Origin: Sulfurovum sp.
GTDB lineage: Bacteria; Campylobacterota; Campylobacteria; Campylobacterales; Sulfurovaceae
Assembly: GCA_026990595.1 (NCBI GenBank)
Contig: JALXCZ010000011.1
Location: 106,909-170,908 of the forward strand
Direction of reading: 5' to 3'
DNA: 64,000 bases
Shown here piece by piece: positions 1-7,869 of the stretch. A model generated the notes under the pieces. That model searched no databases, was not told the origin of the DNA, and worked only from the letters and a program-made list of their open reading frames with translations. The first letter of the stretch is position 1, and each line of letters starts with the position of its first letter. The translations under genes were made by a program, and so were the position numbers.

Positions 1-711
1 ATTCTTGATGTAGCCTTTTGCCTGTACCATCCACTCATATCCGTTTTGAATGACGATCCGACCACCGGTATCGTTGTTGTTTTCTTTGAGTGTTCGGCTT
101 ATGTCCTTGATGGAAAGATTGTACTGCACCAGTGCATCGTTGTTCACCGTGATCTGATATGTAGGTACAAAACCGCCGATACTTGCGACCTCACTGACTC
201 CGTCCACACCCATTAGCGCATATTTGTAGTAGTAGTCCTGAATCGTACGCAGTTCATCCAGTGTCTTGGTCTTGGATGTCAATGCATATTCGTAAACCCA
301 ACCTACACCCGAAGCATCATGACCAAGAGACACTTCCATGCTTGAAGGGAGTTGGCTTTGTATGGAAGAGAGTTGTTCAAGTACACGGGAACGTGCCCAG
401 TACAGGTCTGTACCTTCTTTAAAGATGATGTAGATCAGTGCATTCTCATAAGTAGAAAAACCGCGAACCGTCTCGATGTTGGAAATGGCAAGAAATTGTG
501 ATACTAGAGGATAGGTTCCCTGGTCTTCAATGATCTCGGGACTCTGCCCCTTCCATGTTACCTGTACGATGACCTGGGGAGGGGAAAGGTCAGGCAGAGC
601 ATCCAGAGGTGTGTTCCTCATAGACCAGACAGACCCTAAAATGATGAAAAGAGTAGCCATAAGGACAAGAAAACGGTTTTTAACGCTAAAAGCAATCAAT
701 TTTTCAATCAT
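1..711 (-). CDS. cusA: Heavy-metal RND efflux pump, CusA/CzcA type (N-terminal 237 codons)
   Basis: Inner-membrane proton-driven pump subunit of a tripartite metal efflux complex, probably exporting Cu(I)/Ag(I). The visible N-terminus begins MIEKLIAFSVKNRFLV, a typical first transmembrane segment of HME-RND pumps, and continues with the family pattern around TPLDALPDLSPPQVIV and a porter-domain region (GVDGVSEVASIGGFVPTY). The ATG at 711-709 overlaps the adaptor gene's TGA by one base, so the two are translationally coupled. The reading frame is open to position 1 and the gene is cut by the window edge. The methionines that define a copper/silver pump lie outside the window, so copper specificity is inferred from the neighbours. 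Confidence 0.93.
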   Translation of the reverse strand, partial: MIEKLIAFSVKNRFLVLMATLFIILGSVWSMRNTPLDALPDLSPPQVIVQVTWKGQSPEIIEDQGTYPLVSQFLAISNIETVRGFSTYENALIYIIFKEGTDLYWARSRVLEQLSSIQSQLPSSMEVSLGHDASGVGWVYEYALTSKTKTLDELRTIQDYYYKYALMGVDGVSEVASIGGFVPTYQITVNNDALVQYNLSIKDISRTLKENNNDTGGRIVIQNGYEWMVQAKGYIKN

Positions 712-1829
712 CAGTAGATCCCGTTGATCTGTGCATCTGAATCCATCATAAAGAGTGCATTGTTCACAACAGTGTCACCCTCGTTAAGTCCTGATAAGAG
801 TTCGAAATAACTGTTGTCAAGCGGTTTGAGTTTAATTTTTACAGGTTCATATTCTCCTTTAAACTCTGTAGAAAGAAAGGCATACCAATTGCCGTTCTTA
901 CGTATGGCAGCTGTGCGTGGAATGACAAGGTGTGCGTTATCGTCTGTTGAAGCAGAGACTTTTACATACATCCCCGGTTTAAGAAGTTTATCACTGTTAT
1001 CTATGGTTAAACGTAAAGTAGCCGTAGCTTCTTTGGGATCAAGCATTGGGTAGAGAAGGGACTTTTTTGCTTTGTATATTTTGTTGATACCTTTGACCTT
1101 GACACTGAAATCATCAAGTGTTTGGATCTTTTCCAACTCATTTTGATAAAGTTTTACCTCAACCCACAGTTTTTTAAGACTGACAATTTCAAACAGTTTC
1201 TTTCCTGTTTTAAAAGCAGAACCTTGGTTGATATCTTTCTCAAATATCCATCCCGATGCAGGAGCAAAAATGGTAGTAAACCTCTTAACTTTGTTGGTTT
1301 GTCTGATATGTTCTATCTCTTTACGGCTTACCCCTAAAAGTTCAAGTTTAATTTTAGCACTCTTCAGCATGGCAGAAGAGGGGTATTTAAAATTGAATTT
1401 AATGGAGTTCAGGTAGTCTTGTTTTGCTTTATAAACTTCAGGAGAATAGACTTTTACAAGAGCATCGCCTTTATGTACGATGGTGTATAGTCTGTCAATA
1501 TAAAGTTTCTCAACAAATCCGGAATACCAAGCTGTTACATCTGTTTTAAGTGATTCATCTTCTACAATGTAACCGTAATTTGTCTGTTTATGTGAACTCA
1601 CAGTTTTTTTAACAGTGACTGTTCTTACATTAAAAAGCTGTTCAATCGTCAGTTTGTGTTCTCTTTTTTGTTTTTCTGCTGTTGTGGTAACGGATTCATC
1701 TTTAGCAGGCACTTTTACACTCATCTCTTTGCCTGTACTGCATTTTCCAGCTTCACATTTCATTTGCGCATGAAGTGTTGAAACAGAAATTAAACATAAA
1801 ATAATGATCTGCCTGCGAAGATGTAACAT
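711..1829 (-). CDS. cusB: RND periplasmic adaptor, CusB-like
   Basis: Membrane-fusion subunit linking the RND pump to the outer-membrane channel. A signal peptide covers about residues 1-21 (ending TLHA). Right after it sits a Cys/Met patch (M23, C25, C30, M36) that could collect Cu(I) or Ag(I). The rest has the usual barrel-sandwich and beta-barrel pattern, for example FAPASGWIFEKDINQGSAFK and the C-terminal GLNEGDTVV. At 372 aa it is of ordinary adaptor length. It is the middle gene of a three-gene operon and overlaps both neighbours by one base. It should follow the promoter at 3053-3058. The assignment to the CusB/CzcB group is firm; metal specificity is inferred. Confidence 0.92.
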   Translation of the reverse strand: MLHLRRQIIILCLISVSTLHAQMKCEAGKCSTGKEMSVKVPAKDESVTTTAEKQKREHKLTIEQLFNVRTVTVKKTVSSHKQTNYGYIVEDESLKTDVTAWYSGFVEKLYIDRLYTIVHKGDALVKVYSPEVYKAKQDYLNSIKFNFKYPSSAMLKSAKIKLELLGVSRKEIEHIRQTNKVKRFTTIFAPASGWIFEKDINQGSAFKTGKKLFEIVSLKKLWVEVKLYQNELEKIQTLDDFSVKVKGINKIYKAKKSLLYPMLDPKEATATLRLTIDNSDKLLKPGMYVKVSASTDDNAHLVIPRTAAIRKNGNWYAFLSTEFKGEYEPVKIKLKPLDNSYFELLSGLNEGDTVVNNALFMMDSDAQINGIY

Positions 1830-3022
1830 TATAGTCCCCCTATCAGTGCTTTGAGTTTGGCTTTGGTACGTAGGTACTCGGCTTTCATGGAGATACTCTC
1901 CTCTTCAAGTGCCAGTTTCTGTTCGAGTATGTTGGTATAGGTAAAAAGATCAGCCCCTTCCTCTATGGAAGAAGCACTGAGTTCAAGCATATGCCTCAGC
2001 TGGGGAAGGCTTTTCCTCTGTATGATGTTGTAGATCCGCCAGGCTTCTTTGAGTTTGGCATAGTTTGTGCGTATCTCACTTTTTAGGAATGCTTTATAGT
2101 CCAAAGAGGCACTGACACTTGAGAGAGCCTCTTTTCTGGCTATTTCAGAATTGAGTTTCTCTGTACCGTAGAGCGGCAGGGACATTCCTATGGTAACAGA
2201 AGCATAATCCGGGAAATCAGGACGGTTGAAATAGCCTACTTTGACATAAGGATCAGGATGGGTTTCCATATCTACAAGTACTTTGTTGGCGTTTGCTGCC
2301 GCATTTTGTGCCAGTTTTATATGGTAGGTAGGGTTATGTGTGAGTCTGTTAAGGTAATACTGCAGAGATCTTGGTCGCTTTATGTGCAGTGCATTGTTGA
2401 TCCTGGTTACGGGACTTTGTATCAGATAGGCAAGTTTCTCTTTTTGTGCTTGCAGTAATGATCTGTAACGTTCCTGACGTATCTCTATTCTTGAGAATGA
2501 GAGCTCTGCTGATATACTGTCGGCATGGCTCATGTTGTCTGTTGAAATCATATCGGTATAGAGTTTGATATTCTGCTTTGCCAGTCGTCTGTAGCGGCTC
2601 AGTACCCCAATGCGTGCTTGAAGTTCTTTGATGCTATAGGCAGTGGTTCTTACCTGTAGTGCAAGTGCAGTACGGGCAGCTTTATAGCTATGCAGTACCA
2701 CATGCTTTTGTTCCCTGGCATAGGTTTTTCTTGCATCCAGTTTCCCAAACCACGGGAATATCTGTTTAAAGTTCAGCGCATGGTACTGCATTCTCTCCTG
2801 GGAGCGTCCCAAAGGCTTTCTGAACTGTATATCGTTGATCGTAAGAGAAAGATCGGGATTTGCCCATTTTTGGGATTTGGCTATACGTTCATCCATCGCA
2901 GAGAGACGATGCTGTATGGTTTTAAGTGAAGGGTGTTTTTTAAGTGCCACTTTGACCAGTTTATCAATACTTTGTGCATGAAGCAAACCTAAAGTCAATA
3001 AAATCGTGAAGATGATGCGCAT
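1829..3022 (-). CDS. cusC: Outer-membrane efflux channel, TolC/CusC family
   Basis: Outer-membrane channel component of the efflux complex. The 397-aa protein has a short signal peptide (MRIIFTILLTLGLLHAQ) followed by long helical repeats rich in Ala, Leu and Lys. The typical TolC-family opening (LVKVALKKHPSLKTIQHRL) and the SLPLYGTEKLNSEIARKEAL segment in the second half are visible. It is the first gene of the cus operon, starting 30 bp from the -10 box of the minus-strand copper promoter at 3053-3084. No lipobox cysteine is present, unlike E. coli CusC, so a CzcC-like name is equally good. Confidence 0.88.
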   Translation of the reverse strand: MRIIFTILLTLGLLHAQSIDKLVKVALKKHPSLKTIQHRLSAMDERIAKSQKWANPDLSLTINDIQFRKPLGRSQERMQYHALNFKQIFPWFGKLDARKTYAREQKHVVLHSYKAARTALALQVRTTAYSIKELQARIGVLSRYRRLAKQNIKLYTDMISTDNMSHADSISAELSFSRIEIRQERYRSLLQAQKEKLAYLIQSPVTRINNALHIKRPRSLQYYLNRLTHNPTYHIKLAQNAAANANKVLVDMETHPDPYVKVGYFNRPDFPDYASVTIGMSLPLYGTEKLNSEIARKEALSSVSASLDYKAFLKSEIRTNYAKLKEAWRIYNIIQRKSLPQLRHMLELSASSIEEGADLFTYTNILEQKLALEEESISMKAEYLRTKAKLKALIGGL

Positions 3023-3052
3023 ATTCTTGTCCTACGGTGATAAATTACTTTT

Positions 3053-3112
3053 AGTTTATCTTAAGTTTGTGCACGGAGTGTGCACAAACCTTGCACATGC
3101 TTTTATTATACT
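3053..3112. promoter_or_regulatory. Divergent copper-type promoters sharing one operator
   Basis: On the plus strand TGCACA occurs at 3081-3086 and 3092-3097 (N5 between), followed after 9 bp by TATACT at 3107-3112, reading into dsbD. On the minus strand TGCACA occurs at 3084-3079 and 3073-3068 (N5 between), followed after 9 bp by TAAACT at 3058-3053, reading into the cus operon. The central TGTGCACA (3079-3086) is shared by both. The same layout occurs at 7270-7329 and 7810-7841. An OmpR-type activator on tandem 11-bp half-sites over the -35 position is the natural reading. The layout is seen directly; the identity of the regulator is inferred. Confidence 0.8.
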
Positions 3113-3145
3113 GATACAACTTATATCCATATAGAGGTAATATAA

Positions 3146-4516
3146 ATGAAAAATAATACATTGATGATCAGCTTTATACTGCTGATTGGATGGAGTACGT
3201 TACTCTTTTCGGCAACAAACGGTGAGAATATTTTAGCAAATGAGGGAATAGCAAGCCTGGTATTTGGTTCTTTTGTAGCAGGTCTGCTGCTTACATTTAC
3301 TCCTTGTGTGCTTCCTATGGTTCCTATATTGTCCAGTATCATTGTAGGACAGGGAAAAGATATTTCAAAAGCAAAAGCTTTCTACCTTTCTCTTTCCTAT
3401 GTATTGGGAACCATGCTCGTATATACTATTATGGGTGCACTGGCAGGTGCGACAGGTGAACAACTGCAAGCTTATTTCCAAAATGTATGGGCTATAGGGA
3501 TCGCTTCTTTTATCTTTGTTGCAATGGCGCTTTCAATGTTCGGATTTTATGAGATACAGCTTCCTTCCTTTATCCAGTCCAGACTGAATGCAAGTTCCCA
3601 AAATATTAAAGGTGGCAGTGGACCTATGGTTTTTTTGCTGGGTGCGATCTCAGCGTTGATCCTTGGAGCCTGCGTCTCTCCTATACTTATCTCGTTCCTT
3701 GGTGTTGCTATTGCAAAAGCAGATCCGATGCTCGGTGCGGTGACCATGTTCTTTATGGCATTGGGTATGGGTATCCCTCTGTTACTTTTGGGACTTGGTG
3801 CGGGGCATCTGCTGCCAAAAGCAGGAGAATGGATGAACAAGGTTAAATATACCTTTGGTGTATTGCTACTGGCAACAGCTATTTACCTCTTTAATGAACT
3901 TGATATTTTCCCGCCGCTTTTATTGTGGGGTATGTTATTTATTATCGTGAGTATCTACCTTGGTGCATTACAGCCTTTATCTGAAACTGTAAATGGTTGG
4001 TATAAATTTCTTAAAGGCATTGGTATTATACTGCTTCTATGGGGAATGTTGCTGCTTGTAGGTGCTGCGTATGGTGAGAGAAATATCATGCATCCTCTAC
4101 CGAAGATATCTATGAAAACAGCTTCGTTGGTGAGTGAAGAGAACTACATTCCTTTTACATTGATTCAGAATATGGATGAACTTGAAGCAAAGAAAAAAGA
4201 GGCTGTAAAAGCAGACAAACTTCTTATTATCTATTTTTACAAAGATACCTGTCCAGTCTGTAAGAAGCTGAATGCAACCACTTTTCAGGATTTGAAAGTA
4301 AGGGCTGAACTGAAACAGGACTATATCGCTGTTAAAGTGAATATCACTGATACTTCCGATAAAAAAAGTCAAGCATTGCGTAAAAATTTTAAAGTTTTTG
4401 GATCTCCTTCTTTTGTTTTCTTTGATAGTGACGGAGAAGAGCTTACAGAAGAGTTGTTTTACGGTTATCAAGGTCCGGAAGATTTTTATGATACACTCGA
4501 TCTGATTGCAAGTTGA
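3146..4516 (+). CDS. dsbD: DsbD-like thiol:disulfide interchange protein with C-terminal thioredoxin domain
   Basis: Passes electrons from the cytoplasm across the inner membrane to periplasmic thiol proteins. After a signal or first membrane segment there is a DsbD/CcdA-type membrane domain with its two conserved cysteines: C54 in FTPCVLPMVP and C176 in LGACVSP. A thioredoxin-fold domain follows with CPVC at 369-372 (YKDTCPVCKK). The N-terminal DsbD-alpha domain of the E. coli protein is absent, giving 456 aa. An AGAGG ribosome-binding site precedes the ATG. It is transcribed away from the cus operon from a copper-type promoter, so it may keep periplasmic copper-binding cysteines reduced; that role is inferred. 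Confidence 0.88.
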   Translation: MKNNTLMISFILLIGWSTLLFSATNGENILANEGIASLVFGSFVAGLLLTFTPCVLPMVPILSSIIVGQGKDISKAKAFYLSLSYVLGTMLVYTIMGALAGATGEQLQAYFQNVWAIGIASFIFVAMALSMFGFYEIQLPSFIQSRLNASSQNIKGGSGPMVFLLGAISALILGACVSPILISFLGVAIAKADPMLGAVTMFFMALGMGIPLLLLGLGAGHLLPKAGEWMNKVKYTFGVLLLATAIYLFNELDIFPPLLLWGMLFIIVSIYLGALQPLSETVNGWYKFLKGIGIILLLWGMLLLVGAAYGERNIMHPLPKISMKTASLVSEENYIPFTLIQNMDELEAKKKEAVKADKLLIIYFYKDTCPVCKKLNATTFQDLKVRAELKQDYIAVKVNITDTSDKKSQALRKNFKVFGSPSFVFFDSDGEELTEELFYGYQGPEDFYDTLDLIAS

Positions 4517-4570
4517 TTAAAGCAGTCAAGAAATAAAACCATTATTTGACATGTTTCAAATGCTCCCTAT

Positions 4571-4600
4571 GGGGGGGGGAATAGGGGGTGATATCCCCTA
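4571..4600. other. G9 tract and short hairpin between convergent genes
   Basis: A run of nine G at 4571-4579 is followed by TAGGGG (4582-4587) and its complement CCCCTA (4595-4600), which includes the stop codon of the CopB gene. The hairpin may help end transcription of the converging dsbD and copB genes, but no clear T-tract accompanies it. Confidence 0.35.
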
Positions 4601-5284
4601 AAACCAAAAACGCACACCTACTAGAAAATTTGTTTCATCTATAGGGTTAAAGTCTCGTGTATTACCAAATGTTTTTTCCCATGTGATACCAATGTAGGGA
4701 GCAAACTCTCTTCGTATTTCATAGCGTAGCCGTAAACCTGCTTCTATGTTGGAGAGCCCTGAACCAAGACTCATCTTTGGATCATCTTTGGTATAAAAGT
4801 CTGCTTCAAGTGAGGGGGTAAGAATGAGTTTTTGCGTAAAGAGTATCTCATACTCCGCATCCAGACGCAATCCGATATTCCCTTCAGCATTGAAAAGCAA
4901 TGCAACTCTTGTCTCAAAATAGTAGGGTGCCAATCCGGAAATGGCAACTTCTCCCCATGTTCTGGAAGCATCGGCATTTTTATCATAAACAAGACCTATC
5001 TGTGCATCCCAAAATGGAGCTATGGCACGAGAATAGACGAGTTCATTTTGACTCGTTTCCAAGCCATCAGCAGTAGCTTCACCATCACTGTAGAGATAGA
5101 GTTTGTTTAGGTCATAGCCTATCCAGAAGCTTCCTTCCCAGACTCTGGTATTTTCACTGTTATCGAGTACTTCAAATCTATCCATTACAAACATTGTCAA
5201 AAGAGGATCATCTTCCATGTCTGCATGTACTGTCTGTGTTAGACCCATTCCTAGTAATATACTTAATAATAATTTTTGCATCAT
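4598..5284 (-). CDS. pcoB: CopB-family outer-membrane copper resistance protein
   Basis: Outer-membrane beta-barrel protein of the CopB/PcoB family, which works with the periplasmic multicopper oxidase. The 228-aa protein has a signal peptide (about 1-21, ending TVHA). Family features are DRFEV near the start, W-x-GSFWIGYDLNKLYLYSDGE, the QIGLVYDKNADASRTWGEVAISGLAPYYFE segment and the C-terminal FLVGVRFWF, a typical last barrel strand ending in Phe. The Met-rich N-terminal extension of Pseudomonas CopB is missing. It lies 7 bp behind the multicopper oxidase gene in the same operon. Confidence 0.9.
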   Translation of the reverse strand: MMQKLLLSILLGMGLTQTVHADMEDDPLLTMFVMDRFEVLDNSENTRVWEGSFWIGYDLNKLYLYSDGEATADGLETSQNELVYSRAIAPFWDAQIGLVYDKNADASRTWGEVAISGLAPYYFETRVALLFNAEGNIGLRLDAEYEILFTQKLILTPSLEADFYTKDDPKMSLGSGLSNIEAGLRLRYEIRREFAPYIGITWEKTFGNTRDFNPIDETNFLVGVRFWF

Positions 5285-5291
5285 ATCCTCC

Positions 5292-7031
5292 TTAGGCTAC
5301 TACGACTTTTCTAAACATACCGGCCATGTGGTAGAGCAGATGACAGTGGTACGCCCATGCCCCTTTGGCATCAACAGTTACTCTGTAACTTATTTTTGAA
5401 CCTGGTTGTACGATAATAGTATGCTTACGTACCAGATGGTTATCATCACCAGTCTCAAGGTCACTCCACATACCGTGCAGGTGCATGGGGTGGTTCATCA
5501 TCGTATCATTGATAAAAGTAATACGCAGACGTTCGCCATAGTGGAACTGTAACGGTTTGGCATCAGCATATTTAATACCGTTAATAGACCACATATAACG
5601 TTCCATATTGCCTGTAAGATGTAAAACTATCTCTCTGTCGGGTTTTCTGTGTCTACGTGTAGAGTATCTGTTTTTTAAGTCTGCATAGGTAAGTATTTTT
5701 CTGGAACTATTGCGCAGACCAACACCTGGGTCATCCAGTCTATACTTTGGAGACATAGCCATCATGGTTGTCTGTACACCTCTTGCCATAGGAAGTTTGG
5801 TAATAGGGTACTTCTGGTTTTCCATGGCTTGGAATTTGTATTTTTTCATTGTTTTTTTGTTAGGCATTTTCATGCCACTTGAACATTTCATAGCTGAGTC
5901 ACCTTTTTTACTCATAGCTCCCATATCCATACCCATATCCACCATAGTGAGTTTCGGTATCGGATCCATACGAGGTGCTTTGGCTAACGCATGTCCATCA
6001 GGAGTAAGTGAACCCAGAGCATAGCCTGAACGGTCTATACTTTGTGCAAAGATGGCATAGGCTCTGTTGCTTCTTGGTTGGACGATAACATCATAGGTTT
6101 CCGCCACACCTATGCGAAATTCTTCGATACTTACTGGTTTGACATGGTTTCCATCGGCTGCGACCACTGTCATTTTAAGTCCAGGGATACGTACATCAAA
6201 AAAGGTCATTGCAGCAGCATTGACAAAACGCAAACGGATTTTCTCACCTTTTTTGAAGAGGGCTTTAAATTGTGCAGCAGGGGCCTGACCATTCATTAAA
6301 AAGGTGTAGGTGTATCCTGTAATATCAGAGATATCACCATCATTCATACGCATTTGGTTCCACATTTTCCTGTCATTAAAAGCTTTACCCAAACCTTTTT
6401 TCTTTACTTCATCTATAAAGGTACCTATGGTACGTTGTGAGAAGTTATAGTAGTCGCTCATCTGTTTGAGTTTTTTGTAAATAGCAGTAGGCTTTTCATC
6501 TGACCAGTCTGAGAGGAGCACCACATAGTCTTTGTCAAATCTAAAAGGCTCGCTTTTTTTGGGTTTGATGACTATGGCACCATAGACCCCTGTCTGCTCT
6601 TGAAAGCCGGAGTGACTGTGGTACCAGTATGTTCCATGCTGATGCACTTTAAATCTATAGGTAAATGTCTCTCCCGGAGCAATACCATCAAAGCTTATTC
6701 CCGGTACCCCATCCATAGCAGGGGGTAAAATAATCCCATGCCAGTGAATAGAAGATGATTTTTTTAATCTATTGGTGACATGCAGTGTGACTGTTTCACC
6801 TTCTTGCCATACCAGTGTAGGACCTGCAATTTGACCATTGACTGTGGTAGCCACAGCATTTGACCCTGTAAGGTTTACTGGTGTATATCCTATCTCAAGA
6901 AAAAACTCATTCCCTGTTAAGATATTACTGTTATTGATGTTTCTGCGTGTTGATCTGGCTTCACTGTCTGTACCGGCAAGTGCAAATAGTGATGTAGCAG
7001 CCAAACCTTTGACAAATGTTCTTCTTTTCAT
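5292..7031 (-). CDS. pcoA: TAT-exported multicopper oxidase, CopA/PcoA type
   Basis: Periplasmic laccase-like oxidase expected to oxidise Cu(I) to less toxic Cu(II). A twin-arginine signal is at the N-terminus (MKRRTFVKG...). The four copper motifs are visible: HWHG (H96, H98), WYHSHSG (H138, H140), HPMHLHG near 520, and HCHLLYHMAGM near 562, giving both the trinuclear cluster and the type 1 site. A Met-rich insert around residues 360-430 (MVDMGMDMGAM, MKCSSGMKMP, TTMMAMS) is typical of copper-oxidising members. It lies between the SHOCT peptide and CopB genes and should share their promoter at 7270-7301. Confidence 0.95.
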   Translation of the reverse strand: MKRRTFVKGLAATSLFALAGTDSEARSTRRNINNSNILTGNEFFLEIGYTPVNLTGSNAVATTVNGQIAGPTLVWQEGETVTLHVTNRLKKSSSIHWHGIILPPAMDGVPGISFDGIAPGETFTYRFKVHQHGTYWYHSHSGFQEQTGVYGAIVIKPKKSEPFRFDKDYVVLLSDWSDEKPTAIYKKLKQMSDYYNFSQRTIGTFIDEVKKKGLGKAFNDRKMWNQMRMNDGDISDITGYTYTFLMNGQAPAAQFKALFKKGEKIRLRFVNAAAMTFFDVRIPGLKMTVVAADGNHVKPVSIEEFRIGVAETYDVIVQPRSNRAYAIFAQSIDRSGYALGSLTPDGHALAKAPRMDPIPKLTMVDMGMDMGAMSKKGDSAMKCSSGMKMPNKKTMKKYKFQAMENQKYPITKLPMARGVQTTMMAMSPKYRLDDPGVGLRNSSRKILTYADLKNRYSTRRHRKPDREIVLHLTGNMERYMWSINGIKYADAKPLQFHYGERLRITFINDTMMNHPMHLHGMWSDLETGDDNHLVRKHTIIVQPGSKISYRVTVDAKGAWAYHCHLLYHMAGMFRKVVVA

Positions 7032-7040
7032 TGTGTATCC

Positions 7041-7247
7041 TTATGATTCTTGTGCTTTGAGTGCGCTTGATTTTTCTTCATACTCTTCTTTTGAAATACC
7101 GCCATTTGCGTAACGTTTATCTAAAATATCCTGAGCAGAGGATTTCTCTTTTTTCTTATCTTGGAGTATATAAAAGAGTATAGCTGCCAGAAGTAGTGGG
7201 ATAAGCCATCCAAAACCCATTCCCCAACCATGATTAAAAGTGTTCAT
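7041..7247 (-). CDS. SHOCT-domain small membrane protein
   Basis: 68-aa protein with one membrane segment (about residues 10-28, WLIPLLLAAILFYILQD) and a C-terminal SHOCT-like motif (AQDILDKRYANGGISKEEYEEK). The family is widespread and is often found near metal-resistance genes; its biochemical role is unknown. The N-terminus carries H, W and M residues (MNTFNHGWGMGFGW). It is the first gene of the operon with the multicopper oxidase and CopB. Confidence 0.85.
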   Translation of the reverse strand: MNTFNHGWGMGFGWLIPLLLAAILFYILQDKKKEKSSAQDILDKRYANGGISKEEYEEKSSALKAQES

Positions 7248-7269
7248 AATGCATCCTTTCTAGTTGTTT

Positions 7270-7329
7270 ATTATAAATTATTAGTGTGTATGTAATGTGC
7301 ACATAAGGGACACATGCTTTACACACTAT
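7270..7329. promoter_or_regulatory. Second pair of divergent copper-type promoters
   Basis: On the minus strand TGCACA (7301-7296), N5, TACACA (7290-7285), 9 bp, then a perfect TATAAT (7275-7270) reads into the SHOCT/oxidase/CopB operon. On the plus strand TGCACA (7298-7303), N5, GACACA (7309-7314), 9 bp, then CACTAT (7324-7329) reads into the small exported protein. The central TGTGCACA is shared. The outer half-sites and the plus-strand -10 are weaker than at 3053-3112, but the spacing is identical. Confidence 0.75.
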
Positions 7330-7393
7330 CTAAGTATCATTCAATTGTACCAAGGGCAAAGACCCTTAAAATTCAGTACGAAAAGGAAACATT

Positions 7394-7732
7394 ATGAAAA
7401 AGTTAGTTTTAGCAAGTATTCTTGCACTAGGTCTAGGATTGGGATTTGCATACGCAGATGGAGAAAAGGCTGCACAAATTCTTGAACATGAGAACAAAAC
7501 AGCAACCGGTGTTGATGGATATGCAGGTGATATGTCAGCAATGAAAGCTGCTGGTAAATGTAACGCTGATCAAACAGGAAAAGTAAAAACAAAAGCCAAA
7601 AAACCGGTAAGAAAACCAACAAAAGCAGAGTTGGAACTTGAACATGCCAATAAACTTTCTACCGGTGATGAGAGCGTAGATGGTGATATGGGTAATATGA
7701 AAGCACAGGGTAAATGTAATACTGGCAAATAG
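7394..7732 (+). CDS. Small exported protein with an internal duplication, copper-regulon member
   Basis: 112-aa protein with a clear signal peptide (about 1-21, ending FAYA). The mature part is two copies of one unit of about 30 residues, each with the pattern LEH-x-NK-x2-TG-x5-GDM-x2-MKA-x-GKCN, joined by a Lys/Pro-rich linker (KVKTKAKKPVRKPTK). Each copy keeps one Cys, one His and two Met, which could bind Cu(I). An AAGGAA ribosome-binding site precedes the ATG. It has its own copper-type promoter and a terminator. I do not recognise the family; a periplasmic copper-binding or copper-chaperone role is inferred from residues and context. Confidence 0.8.
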   Translation: MKKLVLASILALGLGLGFAYADGEKAAQILEHENKTATGVDGYAGDMSAMKAAGKCNADQTGKVKTKAKKPVRKPTKAELELEHANKLSTGDESVDGDMGNMKAQGKCNTGK

Positions 7733-7762
7733 ACTTCCTTGATTAATTATTCACTTCTTCCC

Positions 7763-7797
7763 AGGTAGTCTATGTCTCTATAGGCTACCTTTCTTTT
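7763..7797 (+). terminator. Rho-independent terminator after the duplicated small protein
   Basis: An 11-bp stem, AGGTAGTCTAT (7763-7773) with ATAGGCTACCT (7780-7790) containing one G-T wobble pair, is followed by TTCTTTT. It separates the small gene from the copA promoter 13 bp further on. Confidence 0.7.
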
Positions 7798-7809
7798 ATA
7801 TCATACATA

Positions 7810-7841
7810 TGCACACTCTATGCACACTTTCTCCCTATAAT
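7810..7841 (+). promoter_or_regulatory. Copper-type promoter of copA
   Basis: TGCACA at 7810-7815, N5, TGCACA at 7821-7826, 9 bp, then a perfect TATAAT at 7836-7841. It is the cleanest example of the operator seen upstream of the other copper genes, here in one direction only. It should drive copA and the two-component genes behind it. Confidence 0.82.
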
Positions 7842-7869
7842 AAGTTTCAGATCAATAAAAGGATCCATC

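Noticed and set aside
4571-4579. G9 tract as a phase-variation switch
   Set aside because: Poly-G tracts switch genes in this phylum, but this one is outside any reading frame and between two converging genes, so no coding or promoter effect is apparent.
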